Origin: Anaerolineales bacterium
GTDB lineage: Bacteria; Chloroflexota; Anaerolineae; Anaerolineales; UBA6663
Reading direction: 5' to 3'
NCBI GenBank assembly: GCA_020850595.1
Contig: JADZEK010000159.1
Span: 1-64,000 of the forward strand
DNA: 64,000 nt
Position 1 is the first letter of the stretch; the number at the start of each line of letters is the position of its first letter. The position numbers and the translations under genes were made by a program. The notes beneath the pieces were generated by a model that had not been told where the DNA came from, searched no databases, and saw only the letters and a program-made list of their open reading frames with translations. Shown piece after piece: positions 17,361-26,040 of this stretch.

Positions 17361-18029
17361 CTACTGTGAGCCGTTCGGAGGGAGCGGGTGGGTCAGGCTG
17401 GAGACGGTGACGCCCGCCTGGCCGAAGCCCTGGGCCATCAGGTTGCGCGCCCACAGGTTGGCGAACATCCGCAGCTCGCGCAGCAGCGCCATATGGATCG
17501 CGGGCCGGTCGCCCACCATCGTGTGAATCTCGGCGTAGCGGCCGACCGGGTCCTGGGTGATGGATAGCGGCTCGAAGGTCGGCCAGGTGAAAGTCAATTC
17601 GGGGTCCCTGATCGCATCGCCATTGAGCTCGCCGTAGTGGGCAACCGAGATCACGCTGCCCTGGCGCTCGATGACCAGCGGCATGTAGGGCGGGTTCTCG
17701 ATCCGCAGGTGAAACTCGGTCGCGGTGTTGAAGGCTTTGTCCAGGCTGTGCCGGCGCAGGATCTCCAGCACGGCGGTCTGCATCAGGTTCATGGGAGGCT
17801 CCTTTCTCACATCTGAGAGTCGACTGACGAAACAGTGGTAGTAGCGCCAGCAGCCTTCGGCCGATGCCAACCGGCGCAGCGGGATACTGATCTCAGCGAC
17901 CGGCGCGAAGCCCTGGCGGTGCTCAGCCAGCCAGCGCAGGCGGTACTGGCCGGCGGACAGGAACCTGGTCCGGCCGTGGGTATCCGCCAGGATGACGATG
18001 CGGGCCTTCTTCGGGTATCCCTGGCGCAT
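17361..18029 (-). CDS. DUF6908-like element protein (two possible starts)
   Basis: The C-terminal 144 residues form a compact domain with 'IENPPYMPLVIE' and 'ISVAHYGELNGD', which I associate with the DUF6908 family found on plasmids and conjugative elements; its function is unknown. Two starts have good ribosome sites: 18029 (GGAGG, 7 nt; 222 aa) and 17792 (AAGGAG, 6 nt; 144 aa). The extra N-terminal 79 residues are basic with no recognised fold. The gene starts 2 bases after the preceding gene stops. Confidence 0.7.
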   Translation of the reverse strand: MRQGYPKKARIVILADTHGRTRFLSAGQYRLRWLAEHRQGFAPVAEISIPLRRLASAEGCWRYYHCFVSRLSDVRKEPPMNLMQTAVLEILRRHSLDKAFNTATEFHLRIENPPYMPLVIERQGSVISVAHYGELNGDAIRDPELTFTWPTFEPLSITQDPVGRYAEIHTMVGDRPAIHMALLRELRMFANLWARNLMAQGFGQAGVTVSSLTHPLPPNGSQ

Positions 18030-18031
18030 GG

Positions 18032-18478
18032 TCAGCCTCCGCGGGCCGGCTCAGGCTGCCACTGCTGCCCGCCGGTCTTCACCCAGCGGGCGCATTCGAA
18101 GCGGGCGTTGAGGGGTTGGACGCTGGCCGGCAGGGCGTAGTCGCCCTCGCGCACGTCGTAGCCGAGCGACACAAGGTGCGCGCGGACGATGTTGCGCAGC
18201 ACCGGCAGGCCGGCGTAGATCGAGCGGTCGTCGCCGAAGCCGGGGCCGTCGGGCATCCAGACGATGACGTGACCTTCGTACAGCCACACCAGCTCCCCCT
18301 GCGCGTTGACGCCCTGCAGGGACAGGCCGATGGACTTGCGCGGGATGGCGGTCTTGCCGTTGGGCAGGAAGCTCTCGACGGCGTTGAGCCGGACAACGGC
18401 GGGCTTGCCGTTGGCGGGCGGGATCTCCTGGACGAAGGCGGCCAGGGACGGGACGCGGAGCACACGAGTCGGTTTCAT
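18032..18478 (-). CDS. Hypothetical 148-aa element protein
   Basis: The start at 18478 has an AAAGGA site 7 nt upstream; the upstream open frame lacks support. Sequence features are a central 'IVWMPDGPGFGDDRSIYAGL' segment and a C-terminal 'PLNARFECARWVKTGG'. No family is recognised. It is almost contiguous with the DUF6908-like gene downstream, so the two probably work together. Confidence 0.68.
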   Translation of the reverse strand: MKPTRVLRVPSLAAFVQEIPPANGKPAVVRLNAVESFLPNGKTAIPRKSIGLSLQGVNAQGELVWLYEGHVIVWMPDGPGFGDDRSIYAGLPVLRNIVRAHLVSLGYDVREGDYALPASVQPLNARFECARWVKTGGQQWQPEPARGG

Positions 18479-18515
18479 GGGGATGTCCTTTCTAGGTTGT
18501 GCGAAAACGGATGGG

Positions 18516-19112
18516 TTAGGACCAGGGGGAGTAGCCTTCGGCCCGCCAGCGGCGCTGCACTGCCTGCGCCTCTTCCCAGGCGGCACGGACATCATCCACG
18601 GTGACGCCCCGGTAGAGCACTTCGCCATTGACCCTCGTGACTGGCGGGATTACCCAGCGCGGCTGGCCGTTGAGCGCCTGCCGGGCGCGCAGGATCGGCT
18701 GCAGGCGAGCCTCCCAGTAGTGCAGGGTGCCGCCGGCGCGGCAGGTCCACCCCAGGCCATGGGCGGTGAAGTCCAGCGGTGGGTAGGCGTCGCAGGCGCT
18801 GGCGCAGATGGGACAGGCGTCGGGGACAGAGGGCCAATAGTCGTCGGGGTAGTCGGGCGCGCGGTCGCCGCCTGCTTCCAGGTACTCGCGCACGCGCAAG
18901 ACTGATGGACACGCTGGGCCGAGCGCGCACTGGCAAGTCTTGCGCTTGGTGACGTGATGGACGCGGGGGCGCACGCCCTGGTCCCAGTCCACGCGGTAAG
19001 CGTGCTCGACGATCGTGACCTGAGCTGGTCCCCAGTCGCTCAGACCGGGGAGTAGCGGCTGCACCGGCGCAACCAGCAGTTCACGTTGGGATTGAACCTG
19101 ACGGTCGAACAT
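18516..19112 (-). CDS. Hypothetical 198-aa Cys-rich, likely zinc-binding protein
   Basis: Contains 'HHVTKRKTCQCALGPACPSV' (about residues 52-71), which resembles a SWIM-type zinc finger, and a second cluster 'CPICASACD' near residues 100-108. Both suggest structural zinc and nucleic-acid or protein binding. It starts 6 bases after the 111-aa gene ends. The exact family is not identified. Confidence 0.7.
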   Translation of the reverse strand: MFDRQVQSQRELLVAPVQPLLPGLSDWGPAQVTIVEHAYRVDWDQGVRPRVHHVTKRKTCQCALGPACPSVLRVREYLEAGGDRAPDYPDDYWPSVPDACPICASACDAYPPLDFTAHGLGWTCRAGGTLHYWEARLQPILRARQALNGQPRWVIPPVTRVNGEVLYRGVTVDDVRAAWEEAQAVQRRWRAEGYSPWS

Positions 19113-19118
19113 GGCAAC

Positions 19119-19454
19119 CTACTCGTAGAAGTCGCCGACCATGCGGTCTTCGTAAGCCATCTCCAGGAACGCATCCGGCTCCGGGGCAGGTGTGGGCGGC
19201 GGCTGAAGGACCCGCTTCACGGCGGCTACGGCCGCGGCGTGCTGCTTGGGGTCCAGGCCGAGGCCAAGCGACCACTCCGTTTCCTCGACGACGCGCGTCG
19301 CGAAGTTGGCCGGCAGCTCGTCCAACTGCGCGGCGTAGTAGCCGACGGCGTCGAGCGCGACTTCGTACTCCAGGTCATCCAGCGCCATGCCGGCCGCGGC
19401 CAGCAGCGCATCCAGCATCTGTTGCTCGGGTGAGCGAGCGCGGGTGTAGCCCAT
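19119..19454 (-). CDS. Hypothetical 111-aa acidic protein
   Basis: A small acidic, Ala/Leu-rich helical protein with a Pro-rich break ('LQPPPTPAPEPD', about residues 83-94). An AAAAGGAG site 7 nt upstream gives a confident start. It is the first of the small genes downstream of the UvrD-like helicase, separated from it by a strong hairpin. Function unknown. Confidence 0.7.
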   Translation of the reverse strand: MGYTRARSPEQQMLDALLAAAGMALDDLEYEVALDAVGYYAAQLDELPANFATRVVEETEWSLGLGLDPKQHAAAVAAVKRVLQPPPTPAPEPDAFLEMAYEDRMVGDFYE

Positions 19455-19493
19455 GACAATCTCCTTTTGGGTGTGAACTGCGGCTTAAACGGC

Positions 19494-19529
19494 GACAGCC
19501 CCACCGGGCAGGTGTCCGGCGGGGCTGTC
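19494..19529 (-). terminator. Hairpin downstream of the UvrD-like helicase gene
   Basis: A 9-bp perfect stem (GACAGCCCC at 19494-19502 with 19521-19529), extended by an inner CCGG/CCGG pairing. It lies between the UvrD-like stop and the next gene. There is no long T-run on the minus strand, so termination is probable but not proved. Confidence 0.6.
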
Positions 19530-19560
19530 ATGTGATTGCGCTATTCAATTGTCGAGGCGA

Positions 19561-21477
19561 TCAGGCGGTAGGGCCTCCTTTCGAGCTTGTTCCATTCGGT
19601 GGATAGCGGGCAACGGCAGACTTCGGGATGGCGCCGAGATAGCGGCTAGGGCGCGGGTAAACGCGCCGGCCGCCCAGCTCGCGCGAGCGGGCGCTGACCA
19701 GGTAGAGCAGGTCGCAAGCCCGGCTGAAGGCCACGTGCGCCAGCCGGCGCTCGCCTGCCTCGCCGGCGCCGTCCACCGCCTTTGCCGCCGGCAGCAGGCC
19801 CTCTTCCAGCCCGACCACGAACACCACCTTGAACTGCAACCCCTTGGCAGCGTGGATGGTCAGGAAGGTGACGCCCTCGTCGTCCGGACGCTCCAGGTCG
19901 GCCTCGATCTGCGCCTGGATCGCGGCCAGGAACCGGGCGGTGTCCGGGTAGCCTTCGGCTTCGCGCCGGAGCTCGTGGATAGAGCTGAGCCGGAGTGGGC
20001 CATCCAACTCCTCCGCCAGCCAGGCGCGATAGCCGGTGTCCTCGAGAACCCGGTCAATCAGCTCGGCAGCCGGAAGGCTGCCGGCCGTCTTCCGCAGCTT
20101 CTCAGCCAGGTCCCAGAACCGTTCGATGGCCTGGACAGCACTGAGCTTGAGGTCGATTGCGTCAGGGTCGGACAGTGCTTCGACCAGCCGCACCCAGGTG
20201 AGGTGTCCCTGCCCGTCGCGCAACTGCCGCAGCGCCACCGGCCCCAGGCCGCGGGGCGGGGTGTTGATGACCTGGTCGAGCGCCGCTTCGTCGCCGGCTG
20301 CGGCCAGCGCCAGGTAGGCCAGCACGTCGCGCACCTCGCGCCGGTGATAGAGCCGCTGCCGGCCCGGCAGCACGTAGGGCACACCGTGGCACATGAACGC
20401 GTGCTCCAGCAGCGCGGTCTGGCGGTTGGTGCGGAAGAGCACGGCGATCTCGTTCAGCGGCGTGCCTGCCTGCGCCAGCCGCTGCGCTTCGCCCGCCACG
20501 AACGCCGCCTCGTCGTGCTCGCTGGGCAGGCGCACGTCGCGGATCAACTCACCCGCGCCGCGCCGGGCGGCCAGGTTCACGTCCGGGTACTGGCCTGGCC
20601 GGAACAGCGCGCCTGCCGCCGCCACGATCTGCCGGGTTGAGCGGAAGTTGTCCTGCAGGTACACGAGCGGCGCTGTGGGGAAGTCCGCGCGGAACTGGGC
20701 CGAGAGGCGCGGGTAGTGGGCGTGGCGCCACTCATAGATGGACTGCGCCGCCGAGGCCGCGACCACCAGGTTCTCGCCCGGCTCGGCCATCAGCCGCACC
20801 AGCGCGTACTGCCCCAGGCTGGTGTCCTGGAACTCGTCCACCATGAGGAAGCGGTAGCGCTGCTGGAGCTCGGCCCGCAGGCCGGCATCCGTGCGCAGCA
20901 GCCGTGAAGCTTCGAGCACCAGGTCCGCGAAGTCCAGGGCGCGGGCCTGGGCCAGGAGCGCCTGGTAGCGGTCGTACACACGGGCCAGGGCCTGCTGCGC
21001 GGGCGAGTCAGGCGCCGTGGCAAACGCCTCCGGCCCGCGCCCCTGTTCCTTGGCGTCCGCCAGCAGGCCGGCGACGACCGCCGGCGGCCAGACCGTCTCC
21101 GGCAAGCGCACGTCGGCCATGGCGCGCCGCAGGACGCGGAACGCCTGGTTGGGATCGTAGATGGTCAGGGTGTGTTGCTTGCGGTCGGGCTGGCTGGCTA
21201 GGAGGCGGCGGGCGAAGGCGTGGAGGGTGAGGATGGGGAGGTCGTCGGTGTCTTCGTCAAGCAGGATTTGGAGTCGTTCGCGCAGTTCCAGCGCGGCCCG
21301 GCGGGTGAAGGTGAGCAGGAGCACCTCGTAGGGCCAGGCGAGGCGCTCTTTCACCAGGCGGGCATAGCGCTCCAAGAGGAGCGTAGTCTTGCCGGTGCCG
21401 TGCCCGGCCTGGAGCTCCAGTGGCCCAGCGACGTGCTGCACGACACGCTCGCGCGCCGGGCCATCGGTGGGTGGCAC
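19561..21477 (-). CDS. UvrD/PcrA/Rep-like SF1 DNA helicase
   Basis: A 638-aa ATP-dependent 3'-5' DNA helicase. Motifs in order: Walker A 'AGHGTGKTT' (about residue 24), 'LTFTRRAALELRER', Walker B 'MVDEFQDTS', 'LQDNFRSTRQI', 'TIHAAKGLQFKVVFVVG', and 'HVAFSRACDLLYL'. Length is slightly shorter than chromosomal UvrD or PcrA. The C-terminal tail is short and basic. Its place in the accessory block suggests a replication or transfer helper for the element rather than the housekeeping copy. Confidence 0.93.
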   Translation of the reverse strand: MPPTDGPARERVVQHVAGPLELQAGHGTGKTTLLLERYARLVKERLAWPYEVLLLTFTRRAALELRERLQILLDEDTDDLPILTLHAFARRLLASQPDRKQHTLTIYDPNQAFRVLRRAMADVRLPETVWPPAVVAGLLADAKEQGRGPEAFATAPDSPAQQALARVYDRYQALLAQARALDFADLVLEASRLLRTDAGLRAELQQRYRFLMVDEFQDTSLGQYALVRLMAEPGENLVVAASAAQSIYEWRHAHYPRLSAQFRADFPTAPLVYLQDNFRSTRQIVAAAGALFRPGQYPDVNLAARRGAGELIRDVRLPSEHDEAAFVAGEAQRLAQAGTPLNEIAVLFRTNRQTALLEHAFMCHGVPYVLPGRQRLYHRREVRDVLAYLALAAAGDEAALDQVINTPPRGLGPVALRQLRDGQGHLTWVRLVEALSDPDAIDLKLSAVQAIERFWDLAEKLRKTAGSLPAAELIDRVLEDTGYRAWLAEELDGPLRLSSIHELRREAEGYPDTARFLAAIQAQIEADLERPDDEGVTFLTIHAAKGLQFKVVFVVGLEEGLLPAAKAVDGAGEAGERRLAHVAFSRACDLLYLVSARSRELGGRRVYPRPSRYLGAIPKSAVARYPPNGTSSKGGPTA

Positions 21478-21510
21478 AATTCATCACCTCCTTTCGAGCG
21501 GGTAAACGCA

Positions 21511-21535
21511 AAGGGCCGCCCAGGCGGCGGCCCTT
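21511..21535 (-). terminator. Hairpin downstream of the toxin-antitoxin pair
   Basis: A perfect 10-bp stem (AAGGGCCGCC with 21526-21535) and a 5-nt loop. It lies just after the stop of the small partner gene and before the helicase start. The adjacent A/T bases are suggestive of a terminator. Confidence 0.65.
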
Positions 21536-21566
21536 CGTACCTATGGTACGCGATGGTCTACTGGCT

Positions 21567-21794
21567 TCAGGCAGCCAATCGCTCGTCTACCCGATGCCGC
21601 AAGATCAATAATTCGTCCCGGCTTAGTTTGTCTAGGGCAGATAGGAAAGTGGAAAGGGGAACCTCGAGCTGAACAGCCGGCTCAGCCTTAATCAGGTTCT
21701 GCCGCAGGGCACTCGCGACCCGGCGAGCATCCTCCTGAACTTCCACCGCGCTCATCACTTCCGCCTCGGGTTCGTGTACGGACTTTGGCTTCAT
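21567..21794 (-). CDS. Small antitoxin-like partner of the PIN protein
   Basis: A 75-aa acidic-to-neutral helical protein. An AGGAG site 6 nt upstream supports the start. It lies 8 bases downstream of a PIN-domain gene on the same strand, the usual arrangement for DUF3368-type toxins and their small partners, although in VapBC pairs the antitoxin often comes first. The C-terminal 'LSRDELLILRHRVDERL' may bind the toxin. No clear DNA-binding motif is seen. Confidence 0.6.
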   Translation of the reverse strand: MKPKSVHEPEAEVMSAVEVQEDARRVASALRQNLIKAEPAVQLEVPLSTFLSALDKLSRDELLILRHRVDERLAA

Positions 21795-21802
21795 GACAAC
21801 TC

Positions 21803-22375
21803 CTAAACGCCTCGTGCCATATGATACACCTGTTCGATGAACTCCCGGCCATAGTGCGTGCCTTGTTCACGGCATCGCTCAAGCCGGTGCCTCAAGGATT
21901 CCGCTGAAATCAGGCCCGCCTGAACCGCCAGCAACAGCACACCCGGAAACCCAGAGATCGTTAGGCCACGCTCTCTCGCGACCGTCCGCGCCGCCCGTTC
22001 GTCCAGTAAGAGTATATCGTCTCGGTACTCAGGGCGCAGGGCCAACACAATGGCCTGTGACTCACCCATGTGGCCGGCCGCTTCCGCACTCTTGCGACCA
22101 GCCTGCCCGACAATCTCCCGGGCGAGAGTCCTGGCTGCCCTGGCCTCCTTCGCGGTCAGTTTCAGGGTCACCAACTTGTCCCCAACGGCCTCGACTTCCG
22201 GCTGCCAGCCGTGGGATGCCAACTCCTGTGCGCAGGCTTCAGGAATATGGACCTCAGCGAAGATGCCGGTGAGCAATGAAAGGCTGCCCGACTGGAAGGC
22301 GGAGATAAGTGGCCCGGTGTCACTGATTCCGTAAGAAGCTCCGCGTGGGCGAGGCGCCAACCTAGTCCTGGGCAT
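21803..22375 (-). CDS. DUF3368-like PIN-domain putative toxin nuclease
   Basis: A 190-aa protein with PIN-type acidic motifs: 'ISDTGPLIS' (Asp near residue 19), 'GESQAIVLAL' (conserved Glu), and 'LLLDERAAR' (Asp), followed by the typical 'GFPGVLLLAVQAGLI' end. PIN proteins cut RNA; DUF3368 members usually form toxin-antitoxin pairs that stabilise mobile elements. The neighbouring 75-aa gene is the likely partner. Activity is inferred from the conserved acidic residues. Confidence 0.8.
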   Translation of the reverse strand: MPRTRLAPRPRGASYGISDTGPLISAFQSGSLSLLTGIFAEVHIPEACAQELASHGWQPEVEAVGDKLVTLKLTAKEARAARTLAREIVGQAGRKSAEAAGHMGESQAIVLALRPEYRDDILLLDERAARTVARERGLTISGFPGVLLLAVQAGLISAESLRHRLERCREQGTHYGREFIEQVYHMARGV

Positions 22376-22749
22376 CGGTCGTGGTCATCATCTGTCGGGA
22401 AGGGCTGATTGACGTGCGAACCGATCGGCTATACAGCGTAGTGTGCCTCAAAGGGAATCCATGAGATTGCACTGCTCATCTATCTGCTCGCCGCGCGCCA
22501 ATCCGAAAGTTGGTGTGACGAGGGTGTGTCTGTCGGCAAGCGGATAGTTGCACGAGGCGGACACAGAAAAACGGGAAACAAGGAATTGCCACGCAGACTA
22601 GCACAATCGAAGCAGCGAAGTCAATAGGTGTGAGGCGGCTTAGGCTGCGAAATCCTGACACACGACCAAGTCAGGTGCCCTGCCACAGCCCCAAAGTCTT
22701 GTGGCTACCGCCGTTTCGGCAAGGCCAGGCTCAGTGTGTTCAGACGGCT
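22376..22749. other. Intergenic region downstream of the CHAT gene
   Basis: About 370 bases of lower GC content. It must contain the promoter of the PIN/partner pair and the 3' end of the CHAT transcript; a weak 6-bp stem (GCCACA/TGTGGC, near 22682-22704) could end that transcript. A 61-codon minus-strand frame (22476-22661) has a hydrophobic stretch but no ribosome site, and I do not call it. Confidence 0.4.
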
Positions 22750-25365
22750 CTAGCCAGCAAGTGCCTCCATGTGGAAAGACAGCGTATCACCTTCGCCTAC
22801 GCCGTTTTGTCTGAAGGTCGAGCCAGCATCAAGCTTCTTCCCAAGCGTTTTGCTATAGAGGTGATACGCGATGGGCCACTCGTTTTCCAGTTTGCGAGGA
22901 AGCGCCAGGACTTCAATGAGCTTCTCTTCGGCATATCGAACGAGAGTATCAAGTGCTACCTCGACAGTGTGGCGCTGACCTGTTCGTGTAATAACGACAT
23001 CGATGCTGATCGTTTCTCGCTTCGACTCGACCAGCTTGATAGGCTCCGACAAGTAGTGCTCGCGCGACTTATTCGCAATGCCTGGAGATTGCTTGCTAGA
23101 CTGAACGAGTACAGGTGTCAAGTGCTCTGGGATACCCTGCAGCCTGATCTGTATACATCCAAGCTGATAGGCGTCGTTTACCGTTCGGCCCGCCCCCAGT
23201 GCCTGATAAAATCCGATAGTGAACGCAATGGCTGCTTTGTCGCCAATTGCCTGGTTCATACCGATAACAACTCTGATATGCTCTGCAATCGCTTTAGCCT
23301 GTGGCTCAGAATAGCAGGCGTTAAGAAGCACGCAATCCACTACACCTGCAAATTGCTCGAACAGTGCGGCTAGAGCGTCAGGCCGAACTAGCTGACTGTT
23401 ACCTACGGCATCCTCAAAGCATAGGGCCCCTGAAGCTGCGCCGTGTCCGGAGAAGTGAACGATCTGCGGCTGCAGGTCTAGCAGCGATTGGCTAATATCT
23501 GATGGCCGAACTGCCAATTGGGGTAACTCTAGTCTGAACTGGTGCCGTAGCTTGGCCAACCTGAGTTTCTCCTGGATTTCACGAAACTCGGCACCTAATC
23601 GTAGCCGCGATGCGTCAGTCGGGTCCCCGGCCAGAAACAGAATCGATGTCATTGTCGTATGCCTCCCGGCAGTCTGGTTCCGTCTATGAACAGAATCCTT
23701 CAGTGATTTAGTCGTTGCCGGGGTGCGCGACTGCACATCAATACGAATGGACTGTGTGTGGGACTTGCCTTTACTGTCGGCCAACCGGAACTCGATCACG
23801 TGACTGCCAATGCGAGAATCCCCTGTGATAGGTATTCTGCACGCATAGAAACCACGCCCTTGCCGAAATGCCCGATATTGAGCACCGGTGACGGTATCAA
23901 CCACCTTAATCGACTCAGCACCTGCCAAGTCACGTCCGGAGTCAACCACCCTGAATAGAACCGTGATTACTTCGCCACGATGAGGTGAAAACGACGAACA
24001 CCAGAAGCATATGATATGCGGGACGTCCGAATCAGGTGGATCCTCGGCTGGCGACGGATAGTGTGGCAAATCAAACTCAACGCCAAGCCTTTCTCGCATG
24101 AGCAGTGACTCCAGCAAGTCCATTGACAGGGATTGCAGTTCATTCTCATCATGCAACGATAACGAAACTCGAACTCCACTCATTGAGCTATGCGCGAATT
24201 CAGCAGGGTGAGGCCACGCGAATTCTGGGTGGACCAGCCTGCAGTATTCGATCAGTGTTCGCAATCGCCCGCTTCGCTCGAACAGTGATAGTACTTGCGA
24301 ATGTACGTCAGAATTCGCGTCAAAGCTCGGCTCAGCGAAGCTAGCACCCAACTCTGAGCCCAAGGCCATCAATTCGGGCCGTGTGAAGCACTCCATAAGC
24401 CCTGCAAGGACCGAAGCCCTCGCGGTATTGGGAGTGACAACTTCAACTGAGATCTTGCCTGGCTGTGGCACGGCGCAATCGCTGTCAAGTGGTGGTGACG
24501 TATCCGCCTCTAGTGTGGTGATGGACAGGCCTTGTTGGGCCACTGGCCTTCTGTATGTGACCGGGTTGTAGGTGTGCAAATACTCAAGAACGTTGATGAG
24601 GAAGATGCGGTTTTGTTCCCTATCTTTTCTTTCCCTGCCGTCTGTGACGAAATGTCCGGTTATCAGGACCTCTATTCCACTGCGGTCACTGAATGCTCCA
24701 TAAATCGCATTGCTTTCACCGTGAATCTGCCAATCGTTGTATGCCTTGATGGAGGATTGTGGCCCAGCCACTAGCAGCGCGTTGTGCCCGAGAGGCGAGA
24801 CACTGCTCCTTGGATCGATCACTAAAGCGTGATGTGATTCCACCCACGCGACACCTCTGAACACTGATTCATCCTGAAGGGAGCAGTACTTTTTAAGAGC
24901 GTCTACATCAGTGCGAGCGACCTGGCTTTGTTCTGATCCGCGTATGTTGGGCAATTCTTCTGTGCCGGAAACATCACTTTTCTTTTTCAGAATCGCCATT
25001 CCGAATCCCGAAAACAGGCCATCATACTCGGGCCTGTGACTGTCATACTCGTTGTAATCGAGGCCGCAGTGGACGACTATGCATCCTTCGAGTTTCGACT
25101 GGTCAAGCCATTGCCGGCTTGGAATGCGTGGGCCCGTGCTAAATGCCCCAAGTTCGATCAATACAACATCTGGTCGGAACCGCGAAACATCTGCAGTCGA
25201 AATGATGTCCCCCCGAGATGTGTCGTATTTCGTTGGATCGTCTGTAATGAAGTTGGCGAGCCATACCTCATGACCGCGTGCTTCAAGGTCTTCTACGAAA
25301 TACCGTGATCGTAGAAAGGTCACTCCACTTTTTCGAAGGTATTGGTGTAGGAAAAGTACTCTCAT
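22750..25365 (-). CDS. CHAT caspase-like protein with ubiquitin-like C-terminus
   Basis: An 871-aa multidomain protein. Residues 1-270: an alpha/beta region, perhaps Rossmann or ThuA-like. 315-376: a helical segment resembling an effector-associated (death-like) domain. 430-545: beta-rich, Ig-like. 573-745: a CHAT peptidase domain with His641 in 'HFSGHG' and Cys684 in 'LLNACYS', the expected catalytic dyad. 785-868: a beta-grasp, ubiquitin-like fold ('ISIDVVITRTGQRH' to 'GEGDTLSFHM'). CHAT proteases act in bacterial conflict and suicide systems. The gene is visibly lower in GC than its neighbours, suggesting separate acquisition. Domain borders other than CHAT are inferred. Confidence 0.78.
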   Translation of the reverse strand: MRVLFLHQYLRKSGVTFLRSRYFVEDLEARGHEVWLANFITDDPTKYDTSRGDIISTADVSRFRPDVVLIELGAFSTGPRIPSRQWLDQSKLEGCIVVHCGLDYNEYDSHRPEYDGLFSGFGMAILKKKSDVSGTEELPNIRGSEQSQVARTDVDALKKYCSLQDESVFRGVAWVESHHALVIDPRSSVSPLGHNALLVAGPQSSIKAYNDWQIHGESNAIYGAFSDRSGIEVLITGHFVTDGRERKDREQNRIFLINVLEYLHTYNPVTYRRPVAQQGLSITTLEADTSPPLDSDCAVPQPGKISVEVVTPNTARASVLAGLMECFTRPELMALGSELGASFAEPSFDANSDVHSQVLSLFERSGRLRTLIEYCRLVHPEFAWPHPAEFAHSSMSGVRVSLSLHDENELQSLSMDLLESLLMRERLGVEFDLPHYPSPAEDPPDSDVPHIICFWCSSFSPHRGEVITVLFRVVDSGRDLAGAESIKVVDTVTGAQYRAFRQGRGFYACRIPITGDSRIGSHVIEFRLADSKGKSHTQSIRIDVQSRTPATTKSLKDSVHRRNQTAGRHTTMTSILFLAGDPTDASRLRLGAEFREIQEKLRLAKLRHQFRLELPQLAVRPSDISQSLLDLQPQIVHFSGHGAASGALCFEDAVGNSQLVRPDALAALFEQFAGVVDCVLLNACYSEPQAKAIAEHIRVVIGMNQAIGDKAAIAFTIGFYQALGAGRTVNDAYQLGCIQIRLQGIPEHLTPVLVQSSKQSPGIANKSREHYLSEPIKLVESKRETISIDVVITRTGQRHTVEVALDTLVRYAEEKLIEVLALPRKLENEWPIAYHLYSKTLGKKLDAGSTFRQNGVGEGDTLSFHMEALAG

Positions 25366-25721
25366 GGGTCCGCCTGCTAGAATGTCGGGATCAGACCTTG
25401 CTGCAAGGTCATTTCTATGTCAAAAGAGGCTGCGGCTCGCGGCTCGACCTAGGCGTTCGCTGTGCTAATACGCTGTGCCACTCCGCCCAAAGTAGTAGGT
25501 CAATGTCTGGAATGGTCCTCTCATATTATGTGGCTCCCGTTGTGGAGAGCGGCTCCACCCAACTCAACTGGAGAGAAAGTGGGTTATCTTCCGGTAGCCT
25601 GCCTACGTCTGTCATGCAGGCAATTATAGCCACGGCACCAAGTGCGGCAATCTCGTAGCATGAAGCCGTTCGACTGGGTGCAGAGCTCAAGGTCTCCCTG
25701 ACTTCGAGACCTGACTTAATC
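25366..25721. other. Low-GC intergenic region upstream of the CHAT gene
   Basis: About 350 bases without a supported gene. It must carry the minus-strand CHAT promoter on its left side and ends at a decayed 34-bp palindrome. A short inverted repeat (AGGTCTC/GAGACCT, near 25690-25712) is present but too short to interpret. Confidence 0.4.
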
Positions 25722-25755
25722 ATTATGTTCTGTCCACCGGTGGACGATACATAAT
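25722..25755. repeat. Decayed copy of the 34-bp parA-associated palindrome
   Basis: 34 bp matching the palindrome at 26938-26971 at 28 positions. Three base pairs of dyad symmetry are broken, while the central pair changed from AT to CG and stays palindromic. It lies about 290 bases upstream of the parA pseudogene, the same arrangement as the intact site and the intact parA. Confidence 0.75.
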
Positions 25756-26040
25756 CCCGCCCCTTCATGCCTTCGTTCCGACCCGCCTAATAAACTCACC
25801 AATCCACGGCCAAATCGCGCGAAGTTGCCCCTCGGAACTATCGTGAGTCGGCATACTCGCGAACTCACACCTGTAGCCGGCGTGTGGTTCTGACAGCCTC
25901 TCCACTTCTGGCAGGCAGACTGCGGTCGGCACTCAAGGCTTCTCCATGCGCATGCGTACTCTAGCTCTCTTACTCGCCGGTCGAGGATTCCTCGAGGAGT
26001 ACTGACACCCTCATCTGCCGTAGCATAACTCTCGAAGGAG

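Noticed and set aside
22476-22661. 61-codon minus-strand frame with a hydrophobic stretch
   Set aside because: No ribosome site, no conserved sequence and an unlikely Cys-rich helix; left as intergenic.
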